From positions 620,001 to 684,000 of the forward strand of contig CAVRTA010000004.1 of NCBI GenBank assembly GCA_963724135.1: a stretch of DNA of 64,000 nt. The letters are read 5' to 3'. This document shows, piece after piece, positions 20,636 to 29,558 of this stretch (its first letter is position 1; the number at the start of each line of letters is the position of its first letter). This DNA is from DATLGB01 sp963724135 (GTDB lineage Bacteria; Actinomycetota; Thermoleophilia; Solirubrobacterales; Solirubrobacteraceae). The position numbers and the translations under genes were made by a program. The notes below the pieces were generated by a model, which made no database searches, was not told the origin of the DNA, and worked only from the letters and a program-made list of their open reading frames with translations.

Positions 20636-21817
20636 ATGCGCCGGCGCCTGCTCCCCCTGCTGCTGGCCGTCCTCGTGCCGGTCATGTTCGTGCTCGGCGT
20701 GGTGGCCGGCGGGCACCCGAACTCGCTCCCGTCCTTCATGCGCGACGCATTCGTCGGCGACGATGATGCGCAGGTCTACGAGGACGTGCTCGACCGTGTC
20801 GAGGCCGACTTCTACCGCAAGGTCGACCGGGAGAAGGTCTCCGACCGGGCACTGGGCGCGGCCGTGCGCGCCCTGGGCGATCCGTTCAGCCGCTACATCA
20901 CGCCCGAGGAGTACGAGGACTTCCAGGCCGCGACCGAGGGCAACTTCGAGGGCGTCGGGATGAACGTGCGCGAGGTCCCGCGCGGGCTCGAGGTGCTCAA
21001 CGTCTTTCCCGGCGGCCCGGCCGACAAGGCTGACGTCAAGCGCGGCGACCTGATCGTCGCCGTCAACGGCAAGTCGCTGAAGGGCACGTCGAGTCAGGAC
21101 GCCACGACCCGCATCAAAGGCCCGTCCGGGACCCAGGTCCGGCTGACGATCGTCTCCGACGGGAACGAGCGCACCGAGACCCTCACGCGCGAGAAGGTGA
21201 CCGTGCCGGTGGTGGCCAAGCGCATGGAGCGCCACGACGGGCGCAAGATCGGCTACGTCTCGCTGTCGCAGTTCACCGCGGGAGCCCACGGGGCGGTGCG
21301 CGACGACGTGCAGTCACTGCTCGAGGGGGGTGCCAAGGGGTTGGTGCTCGACCTGCGTCACAACGGCGGCGGGCTCCTGCAGGAGGGCGTCCTGACCGCG
21401 TCGGTCTTCGTCGGCGACGGCGTGATCGTCTCCACCAAGGGCCGCAATCGCGAGACGCGGCGCTACACCGCCTCGGGCGACGCGATCGACACCGACATCC
21501 CGCTCGCGGTCCTGGTTGACCAGGGGACGGCGTCGGCGTCGGAGATCGTCACCGGCGCGCTGCAGGACCGTGACCGGGCGACTGTCGTCGGCACCACGAC
21601 CTTCGGCAAGGGCGTCTTCCAGGAGATCGAGCTCCTCGCCAACGGCGGTGCGCTCGACATCACGGTCGGCGAGTACTTCACGCCCGAGGGGCGCAACCTC
21701 GGACCGCGCGACGGCAAACGCGGGCTGACCCCGGACGTGCGCGCGTCCGACGACCCCGACACGAAGCCCGACGAGGCGCTGGCCAAGGCGCTCGAAGTTG
21801 TCGCCGCCGAGATCTGA
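20636..21817 (+). CDS. S41 C-terminal processing peptidase
   Basis: A 393-residue exported serine protease. It has an N-terminal signal or anchor (residues 1-25), a PDZ domain (about 100-165, GMNVREVPRGLEVLNVFPGG), and the tail-specific protease core with LVLDLRHNGGG (236-246), the catalytic serine in GTASASEI (about S300) and the lysine in TFGKG (K325). Such proteases trim or degrade envelope proteins with exposed C-termini. It precedes rnr with a 20-nt overlap, so the two are probably co-transcribed. Confidence 0.93.
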   Translation: MRRRLLPLLLAVLVPVMFVLGVVAGGHPNSLPSFMRDAFVGDDDAQVYEDVLDRVEADFYRKVDREKVSDRALGAAVRALGDPFSRYITPEEYEDFQAATEGNFEGVGMNVREVPRGLEVLNVFPGGPADKADVKRGDLIVAVNGKSLKGTSSQDATTRIKGPSGTQVRLTIVSDGNERTETLTREKVTVPVVAKRMERHDGRKIGYVSLSQFTAGAHGAVRDDVQSLLEGGAKGLVLDLRHNGGGLLQEGVLTASVFVGDGVIVSTKGRNRETRRYTASGDAIDTDIPLAVLVDQGTASASEIVTGALQDRDRATVVGTTTFGKGVFQEIELLANGGALDITVGEYFTPEGRNLGPRDGKRGLTPDVRASDDPDTKPDEALAKALEVVAAEI

Positions 21818-23486
21818 CCCGATCGTCGGCGTGGTCGAGAAGCGCGGGCGCTTCCTGACCGCGACGTCCTTCTTCGAGCACGGCCGGCGGATGAACCTCG
21901 ACCGCGATTCTCGCGCGAAGCTGGGCGACCTCGTGCTCGTGGCACCGACCGGCCGCGGCGCGGGCCACGGCAAGCTCGTGCGCCGGATCGGGCGGCCGGA
22001 CGTCGCGCGCGACGTGATCGAGGCGCTGATGCTCGACCGCGGGCTGCGGCGGCGCTTTCCACCCGACGTCGAGCGGGCCGCGCGCGAGGCCGCGCCGGTC
22101 GAGGTGGAGCGGCGCGACCTGCGCGACCTCCCCACCTTCACGATCGACCCTCCGACTGCGAAGGATTTCGACGACGCGATCTCGGCCGCGGGGTCGCGCA
22201 TCTGGGTCCACATCGCCGACGTCTCGGCGTACGTGCGCCCGGGCTCGCCGGTCGACCGCGAGGCGCACCGGCGCGCGACGAGCGTCTACGTCCCGGGGGC
22301 GGTCGAGCCGATGCTGCCGGAGGCGCTGTCGAACGACAAGTGCTCGCTGCGGCCCGGCGAGGATCGACTGACGGTCACCGTAGAGATGGACTTCGACGGC
22401 GCACGGGTCGTGCGCAGCGCCTTCTACCGCTCCGTGATCCGCTCCGACGCGCGCCTCAGCTACCCAGAGGTCGACGAGGTGTTCGACGGGGCGGCCGCCG
22501 CGCGCGCGCCGTGGGCGGAGCCCCTGGCGGCGGCCCGGGCGGTCGCCGCGGCGCTGGAGGCGCGCCGGATGGAGCAGGGCGCGCTCGTCATCGACTCCAG
22601 CGAGCCGGCCTTCGTCTTTGGGGCCGAGGGCCACCTCGAGTCGGTCGAGCACGACGTCCAGACGGAGTCACACCGCCTGATCGAGCACCTGATGATCGCG
22701 GCCAACGAGGCAGTGGCGGCGCTGCTCGAGGACCGCAAGCTGCCGGCTCTGTATCGCGTCCACGAGCGCCCCGACGGCGCGCGCATCGCGCGGCTGGCCG
22801 AGCAGCTCGCCTCGCTCGACGTGGCCGTGCCGGCGCTGAGCGACGTGCTGTCGCCCTCGCAGGCGCTCGACGCCGTCGGTGAGATCTCGCGGGCGGTCGC
22901 GCCGCTGGGTCGCAGAGGGTTCGGCGCGCTGGTGCTGCGCTCGCTCAAGCAGGCCGTGTACTCGCCGGAGAACGTCGGCCATGCGGGGCTGCGCTCGCCG
23001 CGCTACTGCCACTTCACGTCCCCGATCCGGCGCTACCCGGACCTCGTCGTGCACCGGTCGCTGCTGGCGGCGCTGGGGGCGGGGGAGGAGTCGCCCGACC
23101 GCAGCGGGCTCGGGGAGCTGGGCACGTGGTGCTCGCAGCGCGAGCGCGACGCGATGTCGATCGAGCGCAAGGCCGACGACGTCGCCCGCAGCTTCCTGCT
23201 CGAGCAGGTGCTGTTCGAGGGCGGCTGGGAGCAGGAGTTCCGCGGGGAGGTCACCGGGGTCATCGGCGCCGGGGCGTTCATCGCCTTCGGCGGAGGCTAC
23301 GAGGGCATGCTCCCGGTACGCCGGCTGCGCGGCGACTGGTGGGAGCTCAACGAGTTCGAGACCGCGCTGGTGGGCACCCGCTCCGAGCGCGGCATCCGCA
23401 TCGGCGACGAGGTTCTCGTGCAGGTGGTGCGCGTCGATACGGCGCGCGGGCGGGTCGACCTGGCCCCCGTAGAGTTGAAGACCTGA
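21798..23486 (+). CDS. rnr: ribonuclease R / RNase II family exoribonuclease
   Basis: A 562-residue 3'-5' exoribonuclease. The RNB domain shows DPPTAKDFDDA (metal-binding aspartates), IADVSAYVRPGS, LPEALSNDKCSL, HFTSPIRRYPDLVVHR and a C-terminal S1 fold (FRGEVTGVIGAGAFIAFGGG). It is shorter than E. coli RNase R, lacking most of the N-terminal cold-shock domains. It starts at TTG 21798 inside the previous gene; a later GTG is possible. The stop overlaps smpB by one base. RNase R degrades defective mRNAs released by trans-translation, which fits the rnr-smpB pairing. Confidence 0.92.
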   Translation: MSPPRSDPIVGVVEKRGRFLTATSFFEHGRRMNLDRDSRAKLGDLVLVAPTGRGAGHGKLVRRIGRPDVARDVIEALMLDRGLRRRFPPDVERAAREAAPVEVERRDLRDLPTFTIDPPTAKDFDDAISAAGSRIWVHIADVSAYVRPGSPVDREAHRRATSVYVPGAVEPMLPEALSNDKCSLRPGEDRLTVTVEMDFDGARVVRSAFYRSVIRSDARLSYPEVDEVFDGAAAARAPWAEPLAAARAVAAALEARRMEQGALVIDSSEPAFVFGAEGHLESVEHDVQTESHRLIEHLMIAANEAVAALLEDRKLPALYRVHERPDGARIARLAEQLASLDVAVPALSDVLSPSQALDAVGEISRAVAPLGRRGFGALVLRSLKQAVYSPENVGHAGLRSPRYCHFTSPIRRYPDLVVHRSLLAALGAGEESPDRSGLGELGTWCSQRERDAMSIERKADDVARSFLLEQVLFEGGWEQEFRGEVTGVIGAGAFIAFGGGYEGMLPVRRLRGDWWELNEFETALVGTRSERGIRIGDEVLVQVVRVDTARGRVDLAPVELKT

Positions 23487-23962
23487 TGGCCAAGAAGGGC
23501 GGCAAGCGCAAGACAGCGCCGGGGGACGTCGCCACCAACCGGTCCGCCTCCTACCGGTACCACCTCTCGGACAAGCTCGAGACCGGCCTCGTGCTCACCG
23601 GCACCGAGGTCAAGTCGCTGCGCGGCGGCAAGGCGCAGATCAAGGACGGCTTCGTCGCCCTGACCGGCGGCGAGCTGTGGTTGCACAACGTCCACATCCC
23701 GCCCTACGAGAACGCCTCCCGCGACAACCACGAACCGGAGCGGCCACGCAAGCTCCTGGCCCATCGGGCCGAGATCGAGCGCCTCGCCGTGAAGGTGGCC
23801 CAGAAGGGCTTCACGCTGGTCCCCACCCGGATCTACTTCTCGGGCGGCCGCGCCAAGATCGAGATCGCCCTGGCCCGCGGCAAGGACGCCGGCGACAAGC
23901 GGCGCACGATCAAGGAGCGCGACATGCGCCGTGAGATCGATCGCGCGCTGTCGGAGCGCTGA
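23486..23962 (+). CDS. smpB: SsrA-binding protein
   Basis: 158 residues. SmpB carries tmRNA into stalled ribosomes. Diagnostic stretches are NRSASYRYHLSDKLETGLVL, TGTEVKSLRGGKAQIKDGF, WLHNVHIPPYENAS, HEPERPRKLLAHR and the basic C-terminal tail ERDMRREIDRALSER, which folds in the decoding site. ATG 23486 is coupled to rnr by a TGATG overlap. Its RNA partner ssrA is 12 kb downstream in this window. Confidence 0.96.
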   Translation: MAKKGGKRKTAPGDVATNRSASYRYHLSDKLETGLVLTGTEVKSLRGGKAQIKDGFVALTGGELWLHNVHIPPYENASRDNHEPERPRKLLAHRAEIERLAVKVAQKGFTLVPTRIYFSGGRAKIEIALARGKDAGDKRRTIKERDMRREIDRALSER

Positions 23963-23978
23963 TGGCTGCGGACACGGC

Positions 23979-25118
23979 TCACGCCGCGAGCAGCTGACCC
24001 GGAGAGCCGCGAACCGGGAGTTGGTGCAGCTCATGCCCGCGGCGATCGCGGATGAGCAGCGTGCCGTTGCGGCATCGTCGGAGCGTGAATCCGTCCTCGT
24101 GGAAACAGCGGTGGTGGTGGTGGCAGAACAGAGCGAGGTTGTCGAGGTTCGTCTCACCGCCGAGCGCCCAGGGTTCGATGTGGTGGGCCTGGAGGCCGTG
24201 GCTCCGATCGCAGCCGGGCATCGCGCACACGCGACCGTCGCGTAGCTCGAGCGCACGCCGCTGCTTGCGGGAGACCACGCGTGTGGTGCGGCCGCGGTGA
24301 AGACCGTTGATCGAGATCTCGCAGTCGCAGGTGAGCCGGCGGGCGAGCTCGGACGGAATCGCCGGACCGCCCTCGAGATGGCAGACGTCACCGGCGCGAG
24401 GCTCCGGGCCGGTCGCGCGGCAGGCGAGCGCTTCCGGGTCGGCGTGCAGGATCAGATGGGTTCGGGGTGCCCCGCTGAGCGCGAGCTCGGCCAGCGCGTC
24501 GGCTCGTCGCGCACCGAGCGGAGGGCGCGGCTGATCCGGCTCGGCGGGTCCGCGGCCGAGCAGGTGCACCCCCGTCTCGATCGCCTCGACGAGTGCCTGA
24601 CCCGCATCGGGGCCGAGGCGACCGAAGAAGCTCAGTGCGCCGTCGTCCTTCCAGAACCACTTCACGAACCTGCGCTCCTGCACGAGATTGGCTGTATCCA
24701 GGTCGGCCGAGGGCGCCGAGCGCAGCTGCCGGACATGGCGCTCGAGCGCGGGCGCGGTCGACGTCAGCGCGACGCGCAGGAGAGCCGCCTCGTCCTCCTC
24801 GGCATCCGCGCGGCTCAGCGCCCTCACCTGCGAGTACGACAGAAAACCGTCGGCGAACCTCTCCGCGATCAGCGGCCAGTCCGCCAGGCGCCGAGCGACG
24901 CGCACATGCTCGCGTGCGGTACGAGGTGTCACGCCGCACTCGAACGACAACCATTCCGCAGTGCCGCGAAACCGTGTGCCCGCGGTGCCGTGGCGGCGAT
25001 CGAACTCGGCGATCAACCCGAGCCATTCCGCCATCCGCGAGCGCTCGCTGAACTCGAGATAGACGATCCGCCTCTGAATCTCGATCAGATCCCGGTCTTC
25101 TTCTTCGGCCACGAACAC
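23979..25118 (-). CDS. DUF222 / HNH endonuclease domain protein
   Basis: A 379-residue protein of the multicopy actinobacterial '13E12 repeat' type: an N-terminal DUF222 helical region (ERSRMAEWLGLIAEFDRRHG, ECGVTPRTAREHVRVARRLA) and a C-terminal HNH nuclease with CAMPGCDRSHGLQAHHIEPW, NLDNLALFCHHHHRCFHEDGF. The zinc cysteines and the HH pair look intact, so it may be an active nuclease. Members are scattered through actinobacterial genomes and are regarded as mobile or defence-associated. It is oriented against smpB with a 16-nt gap. Confidence 0.9.
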   Translation of the reverse strand: MFVAEEEDRDLIEIQRRIVYLEFSERSRMAEWLGLIAEFDRRHGTAGTRFRGTAEWLSFECGVTPRTAREHVRVARRLADWPLIAERFADGFLSYSQVRALSRADAEEDEAALLRVALTSTAPALERHVRQLRSAPSADLDTANLVQERRFVKWFWKDDGALSFFGRLGPDAGQALVEAIETGVHLLGRGPAEPDQPRPPLGARRADALAELALSGAPRTHLILHADPEALACRATGPEPRAGDVCHLEGGPAIPSELARRLTCDCEISINGLHRGRTTRVVSRKQRRALELRDGRVCAMPGCDRSHGLQAHHIEPWALGGETNLDNLALFCHHHHRCFHEDGFTLRRCRNGTLLIRDRRGHELHQLPVRGSPGQLLAA

Positions 25119-25171
25119 ATGTTCCCATCGGATGCTGCGTTGACCACCGGTTTGCGCAAAGTTGTTGCAAA

Positions 25172-25191
25172 CGCGGTTCCGTTGAACCGCG
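25172..25191. terminator. perfect 8-bp hairpin downstream of the M50 gene
   Basis: An 8-bp stem with a 4-base loop. The 20-nt sequence is the exact reverse complement of a hairpin at 40641-40660. It lies 97-116 nt downstream of the M50 stop on the minus strand, with T-rich sequence following on that strand, so a terminator role is plausible. Confidence 0.45.
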
Positions 25192-25287
25192 GCGCGGTGC
25201 CAGTCCAGCTCGCCCGGGCGCTGCCCGTCAGCTATGGCCGCGAGTCATCCGGGCCGCGACGCCGGCACCGGGCGACCGACTCACCAC

Positions 25288-26142
25288 TCAGACGTCGTCG
25301 AAGTCGCGCTCGAGGAAGGTCAGGTCCATGCCGACCGCGAGCGCGATGATGAGGCCGACGTACACCGCGCCGACCAGGAGGCGGTACTTGCCGGGGACCG
25401 CGTAGTAGGCCGGGTTCCCATCGAGGCCGTGCTTGCGCGCGTTCCAGCGCCGGTAGACCTCGAGCGCGCCGAAGATCGCGATCAGGATCAGGATCGGGTT
25501 CGGCCACAGGAAGACCATGGTGATCACCACGCCGAGGCCGAGGAACCACATCCACGGTGCCATCGCGGCCATCGCGCGGCCGCCGTCGAGCGGGACGACC
25601 GGCAGCAGGTTGAAGAGATTCAGGAAGAAGCCGGTGAAGGCGAGCGCCTGGAGCATGTCGCTGTCGGTGAGCACGGCCGCTCCCGCGACGGCGAGCGCGC
25701 CGACGGAGCCGAGGATGGGCCCGGCGAGACCGACCCGGGCCTCGGCGAGGGCGCTGCCGCCGAAGGACCTGGCGGACACGACAGCACCGAGCAGCGGGAT
25801 GAAGATCATGCCGCTCGGCTTGACGCCCTCACGGCGCAGCTGGATGTAGTGGCCCATCTCGTGGACGAACAGCAGCCCCACGAAGCCGACCGCGAAGGGC
25901 AGCCCGAAGATCAGCGTGTAGGCGGCGATCGAGACGAGCATCGACACCGACGTGGTCGCGAACTTCGCGCCCTTGATGGCGACGAAGGCGACCTTGCCGA
26001 ACTTGAGGATCAGCGCGCCGAGCACGACCAGCGGCGCGAGCGCGCGCTTCCACGCGGGCTCCGGCTCGGGAGCGATCGGCGGCGGGGGTGGCGTGGGTTC
26101 GGCCACCGGCCGCGGGGGGAGCCACTGCGAGGTCGATTCCAT
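25288..26142 (-). CDS. site-2-type intramembrane metalloprotease (M50)
   Basis: A 284-residue integral membrane protein. The zinc motif HEMGH (H94, E95, H98) lies in a hydrophobic segment and the third ligand is in PLDGGR near residue 188; the intervening SGMIFIPLLGAVVSAR and FFLNLFNLLPV stretches are typical of site-2 proteases. The first 30 residues form a Pro-rich cytoplasmic tail. Such proteases release transcription or sigma regulators from the membrane; no obvious substrate lies adjacent, although two ECF sigma systems are in the window. Confidence 0.92.
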   Translation of the reverse strand: MESTSQWLPPRPVAEPTPPPPPIAPEPEPAWKRALAPLVVLGALILKFGKVAFVAIKGAKFATTSVSMLVSIAAYTLIFGLPFAVGFVGLLFVHEMGHYIQLRREGVKPSGMIFIPLLGAVVSARSFGGSALAEARVGLAGPILGSVGALAVAGAAVLTDSDMLQALAFTGFFLNLFNLLPVVPLDGGRAMAAMAPWMWFLGLGVVITMVFLWPNPILILIAIFGALEVYRRWNARKHGLDGNPAYYAVPGKYRLLVGAVYVGLIIALAVGMDLTFLERDFDDV

Positions 26143-26407
26143 CGCCCTTCATTCTCGCAGCCGACCCTCCCGGCGCCCTAAACCCCCGCAAAGTGCGGGA
26201 TGTACCAGCCCGACCCCCTTGTGCGCTCCCGGGCGCCTCGCGTACGTTTCACCCAGACGCGGAGTTGAGCCGTAAAGAGCGAGGCCACCGAGGTGCAAGG
26301 CCCGCCGCCCAGACCACAAGCCTTCGGGCTCGTGCGAGGGACCTCAAGCGGCTCGCTTCGCGTCGCTTTCGTTAACGCGGCCGTCCGGCGCTCGTAGCCT
26401 GCGGGAA

Positions 26408-27037
26408 GTGAAGCCGGCGCTGCTGTTCGACCTCGACGGGGTCCTCGCCGACAGCACGCGGCCGATCATCGACTGCGTGAACGCCGCGCTTGACGCTCTC
26501 GGCATCGAGCGCAAGAGCAACGAGGCCATCAAGGCGATCGTCGGGCCGCCGACGGAGATCGGGTTCGCGCAGCTGCTCGGCGTCGCGCCCGACGACCCGC
26601 TGATCGATCGCGCCGTCAAGGAGTACCGCGCCCGCTACGCCACCGGGCTGGAGGCGACGCCGACCTATCCCGGGGTCCCCGAGGTGGTGCGGACGCTCGC
26701 GCAGAGCCACCTGCTCGGCGTCGCGACGTCGAAGCCGCGTCGGTTCGCGGTGCCGGTGCTGGAGACGATCGGCCTCGCGCCCCTGTTCGCGTACGTCGCC
26801 GGCCCCGAGCCCGGCGGCCCGGCCGACAAGCTCGCGATGGTGGCGGAGGCCGTCCAGGCCCTCCCGACGGCGACCACGATGGTCGGCGACCGCAGCTTCG
26901 ACGTCGAGGCTGCGCAGGCGCATGGCCTCAAGGCGGTTGCCGTCACCTGGGGGTTCGGTGAGCGTGAGGAGTTGGCGGGCGCGGACGTCATCGTCGACCG
27001 GCCGGAGGACCTGCTCATCGCCGCGGTCAGCGCTTGA
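26408..27037 (+). CDS. HAD-superfamily phosphatase (phosphoglycolate phosphatase-like)
   Basis: 209 residues. Motif I FDLDGVLADS supplies the nucleophile D8 and acid D10; motif II is LGVATSKP, the motif III lysine is in GGPADKLAMV, and motif IV is MVGDRSFDVEAA. The cap is the alpha-helical C1 type used by Gph-like enzymes. Such enzymes remove phosphate from small sugars or phosphoglycolate; the substrate cannot be assigned. GTG start at 26408. Confidence 0.88.
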   Translation: MKPALLFDLDGVLADSTRPIIDCVNAALDALGIERKSNEAIKAIVGPPTEIGFAQLLGVAPDDPLIDRAVKEYRARYATGLEATPTYPGVPEVVRTLAQSHLLGVATSKPRRFAVPVLETIGLAPLFAYVAGPEPGGPADKLAMVAEAVQALPTATTMVGDRSFDVEAAQAHGLKAVAVTWGFGEREELAGADVIVDRPEDLLIAAVSA

Positions 27038-27068
27038 CCCGCACTCGTCGCTCTGGGACCCTCACCCC

Positions 27069-27591
27069 ATGGCGGGGAAGCTCCTCCTGGCGGCGATCGT
27101 GCTCGCGTGCGTGCTCGCGGCGCCCGCGCACGCGCAGCGCATGCCCGTTGCGCCGCTGCCGGTCAGCCTGCAGGACGTGCCGCTCGCCTGCTCGTCATAC
27201 GACGACGGTATGGGCGGCACCTTCACGCGCTGCGGGACCGCCTCGGCATCGTGCACGGAGTACCGCACGGCCACCGCGCTCGACCGCTCGTGCGGGGTCG
27301 CGCTCGGTGGCCTCGCCGTTCTACTGCGGGGACTTCGCCAACGGCGGCGCCACCTACTTCGACGGCTACCAGTGCAGCGTGGCGGTCGGCAAGTCGGTCG
27401 TCGACGTCTACTGCGCGCAGGCCGGTTCGCCCGGGCACGACGAGGTCGACTGCCAGGCCGCCGGCAGCCGTTGCCGCGTCACGCGCGACACCTGGAACGG
27501 GGCACTGAGATCGGCGACCCGCTGTGCAGCGCGCCGGGACCGTCCGGTGCCTGGGCGGCGACACCGGACGGTCCGGCCCGTCACTTCTTGA
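27069..27591 (+). pseudogene. secreted Cys-rich protein, frame disrupted
   Basis: ATG 27069 opens a good signal peptide (KLLLAAIVLACVLAAPAHA) and a Cys-containing mature region ending DRSCGVALGG in one frame. The obvious continuation FYCGDFANGGATYFDGYQCS, then VYCAQAGSPGHDEVDCQ, lies in the next frame, with the switch near 27305-27320. A further change near 27500 would restore the first frame (TEIGDPLCSA). Coding character is preserved across the junction. It is either a recent pseudogene or a gene carrying two assembly indels. The 3' end is uncertain; the hairpin at 27537-27574 suggests coding should stop before it. Confidence 0.6.
27537..27574. terminator. 13-bp-stem hairpin between convergent genes
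   Basis: A perfect 13-bp inverted repeat (27537-27549 with 27562-27574) around a 12-base loop, between the rightward disrupted gene and the leftward secreted-protein gene. Position and stem strength suggest a bidirectional terminator. Confidence 0.7.
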
Positions 27592-28654
27592 ACTTGACCT
27601 TGAAGGTCTTCTCCGCCCGCGCGCCGTCGGGGTTGGTGCCGATCAGCGTCAGCGCGAAGCTGCCCTTCTTGACCTTCTTGGAGAGCTTGAGCTTGAGCTT
27701 GGCCTTGCCGGCGAGCTTGGCGACCTTGCCGCGCCCGTAGACCTTCGGCTTGGTGAAGCTGCCCTTGTAGAGCGTCGCGTCGATGTTCGTCGCGTTACCG
27801 GTCAGCTTGACCGTCGCCTTGCGCTTCTTCTTGGCCTTCTTGGCCGAGCCGAGCGCCGCCTTGGCCTTCACGTTGAGCGCGCCGGGCTGGACGATCGTTC
27901 CGCCGCCTCCCGGACCGCCGCCCGGGCCGGGACTCGCGGTCGCCGACGGGCCGGGCGTGGCGGTGCTGCCGGGGCCGCCGGGGCCCGTCGGACCGGTCGG
28001 GCCCCCGCCCGTCGCGGGGCAGTCGACCACGGTCCACGACTTGCCGCCGCCGCTGTCGGGTGCGTTGTCGTCGTTGGCGAGCAGGCTGCCGACGCCGGGG
28101 ACGGTGTAGTTCTCGGTAGACGTGGCGTACGGCTCGGTGATCTTCGACCCGACGGACCCTCCCGACGCATTCGGAATCACGATCTGGACGACTCCCTGGG
28201 GGCCCTCGAAGAGCTTGCCCGTCGTGTCCCCCTCGGTCGAGTACAGGTTCTCGGTGAGGGTGCCGTACTGGTAGGTGACGGTGCTGCCGTCGGACTCGGC
28301 ATTGACGAACAGGATGGTGTCGTCGGCGCCCGTCCAGGTCACGTACCAGGAGATGCTCGACGCGTTCGTGGTGTTCGCCTTGGTGAGGTTCTTGACCTCG
28401 ATGTTGGCGGTCGTCTTGGCGCCCTGGCGGTCGAACCACAGACGCGTGACCTCGAGGTTGTCCGGAGCCGGACCGGCAGTGACCCCGCCCGGGGCGCCGA
28501 TCGGGTCGCTGACGGCATCGTTGTTCGGGTCGCTCGCCGCCACGCCGGCGCAACTCGGCGCGGGCTTGGAGTCGGCCTGGGCGCCCGACTGGGCGACAAA
28601 GAAGGAGCCCAGACCGGCGAGGCCGAGCAGGAGCACGGGAAGGATTCGGCGCAT
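27581..28654 (-). CDS. secreted protein with Gly/Pro linker and Lys-rich C-terminal domain
   Basis: From ATG 28654 the 357-residue product has a signal peptide (RRILPVLLLGLAGLGSFF), a beta-rich N-terminal domain with ISWYVTWTGADDTILFVNA, a collagen-like Gly/Pro/Thr linker (about 215-265), and a C-terminal region very rich in Lys that ends KTFKVKFKK. It is the third gene behind an ECF sigma factor and its anti-sigma factor, so it is probably a target or output of that system. The open frame upstream of 28654 overlaps the anti-sigma gene and is noise. Molecular function unknown; an envelope or surface role is inferred. Confidence 0.75.
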   Translation of the reverse strand: MRRILPVLLLGLAGLGSFFVAQSGAQADSKPAPSCAGVAASDPNNDAVSDPIGAPGGVTAGPAPDNLEVTRLWFDRQGAKTTANIEVKNLTKANTTNASSISWYVTWTGADDTILFVNAESDGSTVTYQYGTLTENLYSTEGDTTGKLFEGPQGVVQIVIPNASGGSVGSKITEPYATSTENYTVPGVGSLLANDDNAPDSGGGKSWTVVDCPATGGGPTGPTGPGGPGSTATPGPSATASPGPGGGPGGGGTIVQPGALNVKAKAALGSAKKAKKKRKATVKLTGNATNIDATLYKGSFTKPKVYGRGKVAKLAGKAKLKLKLSKKVKKGSFALTLIGTNPDGARAEKTFKVKFKK

Positions 28655-28697
28655 AAGGGATCTAACGTCGCCCGAGGCGCGATCTTGCGCTGCCCCG

Positions 28698-28949
28698 TCA
28701 GCCGCGCAGCTCGCGGAAGGCGGCGAGCAGGTGCTCGCGGACGTGGGGGTCCGCGGGTTCGGCGGGCAGCTCGCCCAGCGTGCGTACGGTGACGCGGACG
28801 GACTCGAGGTAGGCGGTGCACCCGTCGCATGCGGCCAGGTGCTTCTCCAACCGGCGGCGGTCGCGGCGCGACAGCGCGCCCTCGAGGTAGTCCGTGACCA
28901 GTTCGACGAACTCCTGGCAGACAAGGGGGGAGGCGAACAGCGGGCTCAT
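28698..28949 (-). CDS. zinc-finger (ZAS/zf-HC2) anti-sigma factor
   Basis: 83 residues. The zinc-binding anti-sigma domain is evident: a first cysteine in PLVCQEFVELVTDYLEGAL and the H-x3-C-x2-C motif in KHLAACDGCTAYL. It has no transmembrane segment, so it is a cytoplasmic, possibly redox-sensing, inhibitor. ATG 28949 overlaps the sigma-factor TGA by 4 bp, the usual coupling of an ECF sigma and its own inhibitor. Confidence 0.9.
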   Translation of the reverse strand: MSPLFASPLVCQEFVELVTDYLEGALSRRDRRRLEKHLAACDGCTAYLESVRVTVRTLGELPAEPADPHVREHLLAAFRELRG

Positions 28950-29548
28950 GTCACGTACTCCGACAGTGAGTCGCGGACGCGCGTGCGCGCGCGGTGCAGG
29001 ATCACCCGCTGGTTGCCCTCGCTGATGCCCAGCGCCTCGGCGACCTCTGGACCCTCGAGGCCGGCGAAGTCGCGCAGCAGGATCACGGTCCGCTGCTGCT
29101 CGGGCAGCAGCTCGACCGCGTCGGTGAGCCGTCCGCGCAGCTCGCGCGCGAGCAGCCGGGTCTCGGGCTCGACCTCGAGTCGCGGCGGCGCCGACGCCCA
29201 CGTGCCGTCGGCGTCGAAGGCGGCCGGGTCCACGGCCGGCCCCTCGCGGTCCTCCTCGCTCGCCAGCGACGAGAACGGCACCTGGCGCGCCTCGCGCACG
29301 GCGCGCGTGCGCGCGCGGTTGACGAGGATGCGGAACAGCCAGGTCTTCAGCGACGAGCGCTCCTCGAAGCGGTCGATGCCTTTCAGCACCGCCAGCCACG
29401 TCTCCTGGACGACGTCGTCGGCGAGCGCGTCGGTGCGCACGAACGTGCGCGCGAGGCGCCGCAGCTGGCGGTCGTAGCGGTCGACGAGCCCGGCGAACGC
29501 CGCCTCGTCACCCGCCCGGAGCCGCTGGACCAGCGCGTGGTCCTCCAC
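28946..29548 (-). CDS. ECF-type RNA polymerase sigma factor
   Basis: 200 residues. Region 2 runs from AAFAGLVDRYDRQLRRLART to LKTWLFRILVNRARTR, with the DDVVQETWLAVLKGI core-binding helix; region 4 is LLPEQQRTVILLRDFAGLEG followed by VAEALGISEGNQRVILHRARTRVR. It is an SigE/RpoE-like group IV factor controlled by the coupled ZAS anti-sigma factor. The gene starts 10 nt after the flavoprotein gene on the same strand, so that oxidoreductase may belong to the same transcript. Confidence 0.93.
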   Translation of the reverse strand: MEDHALVQRLRAGDEAAFAGLVDRYDRQLRRLARTFVRTDALADDVVQETWLAVLKGIDRFEERSSLKTWLFRILVNRARTRAVREARQVPFSSLASEEDREGPAVDPAAFDADGTWASAPPRLEVEPETRLLARELRGRLTDAVELLPEQQRTVILLRDFAGLEGPEVAEALGISEGNQRVILHRARTRVRDSLSEYVT

Positions 29549-29558
29549 GGCGGGAACA

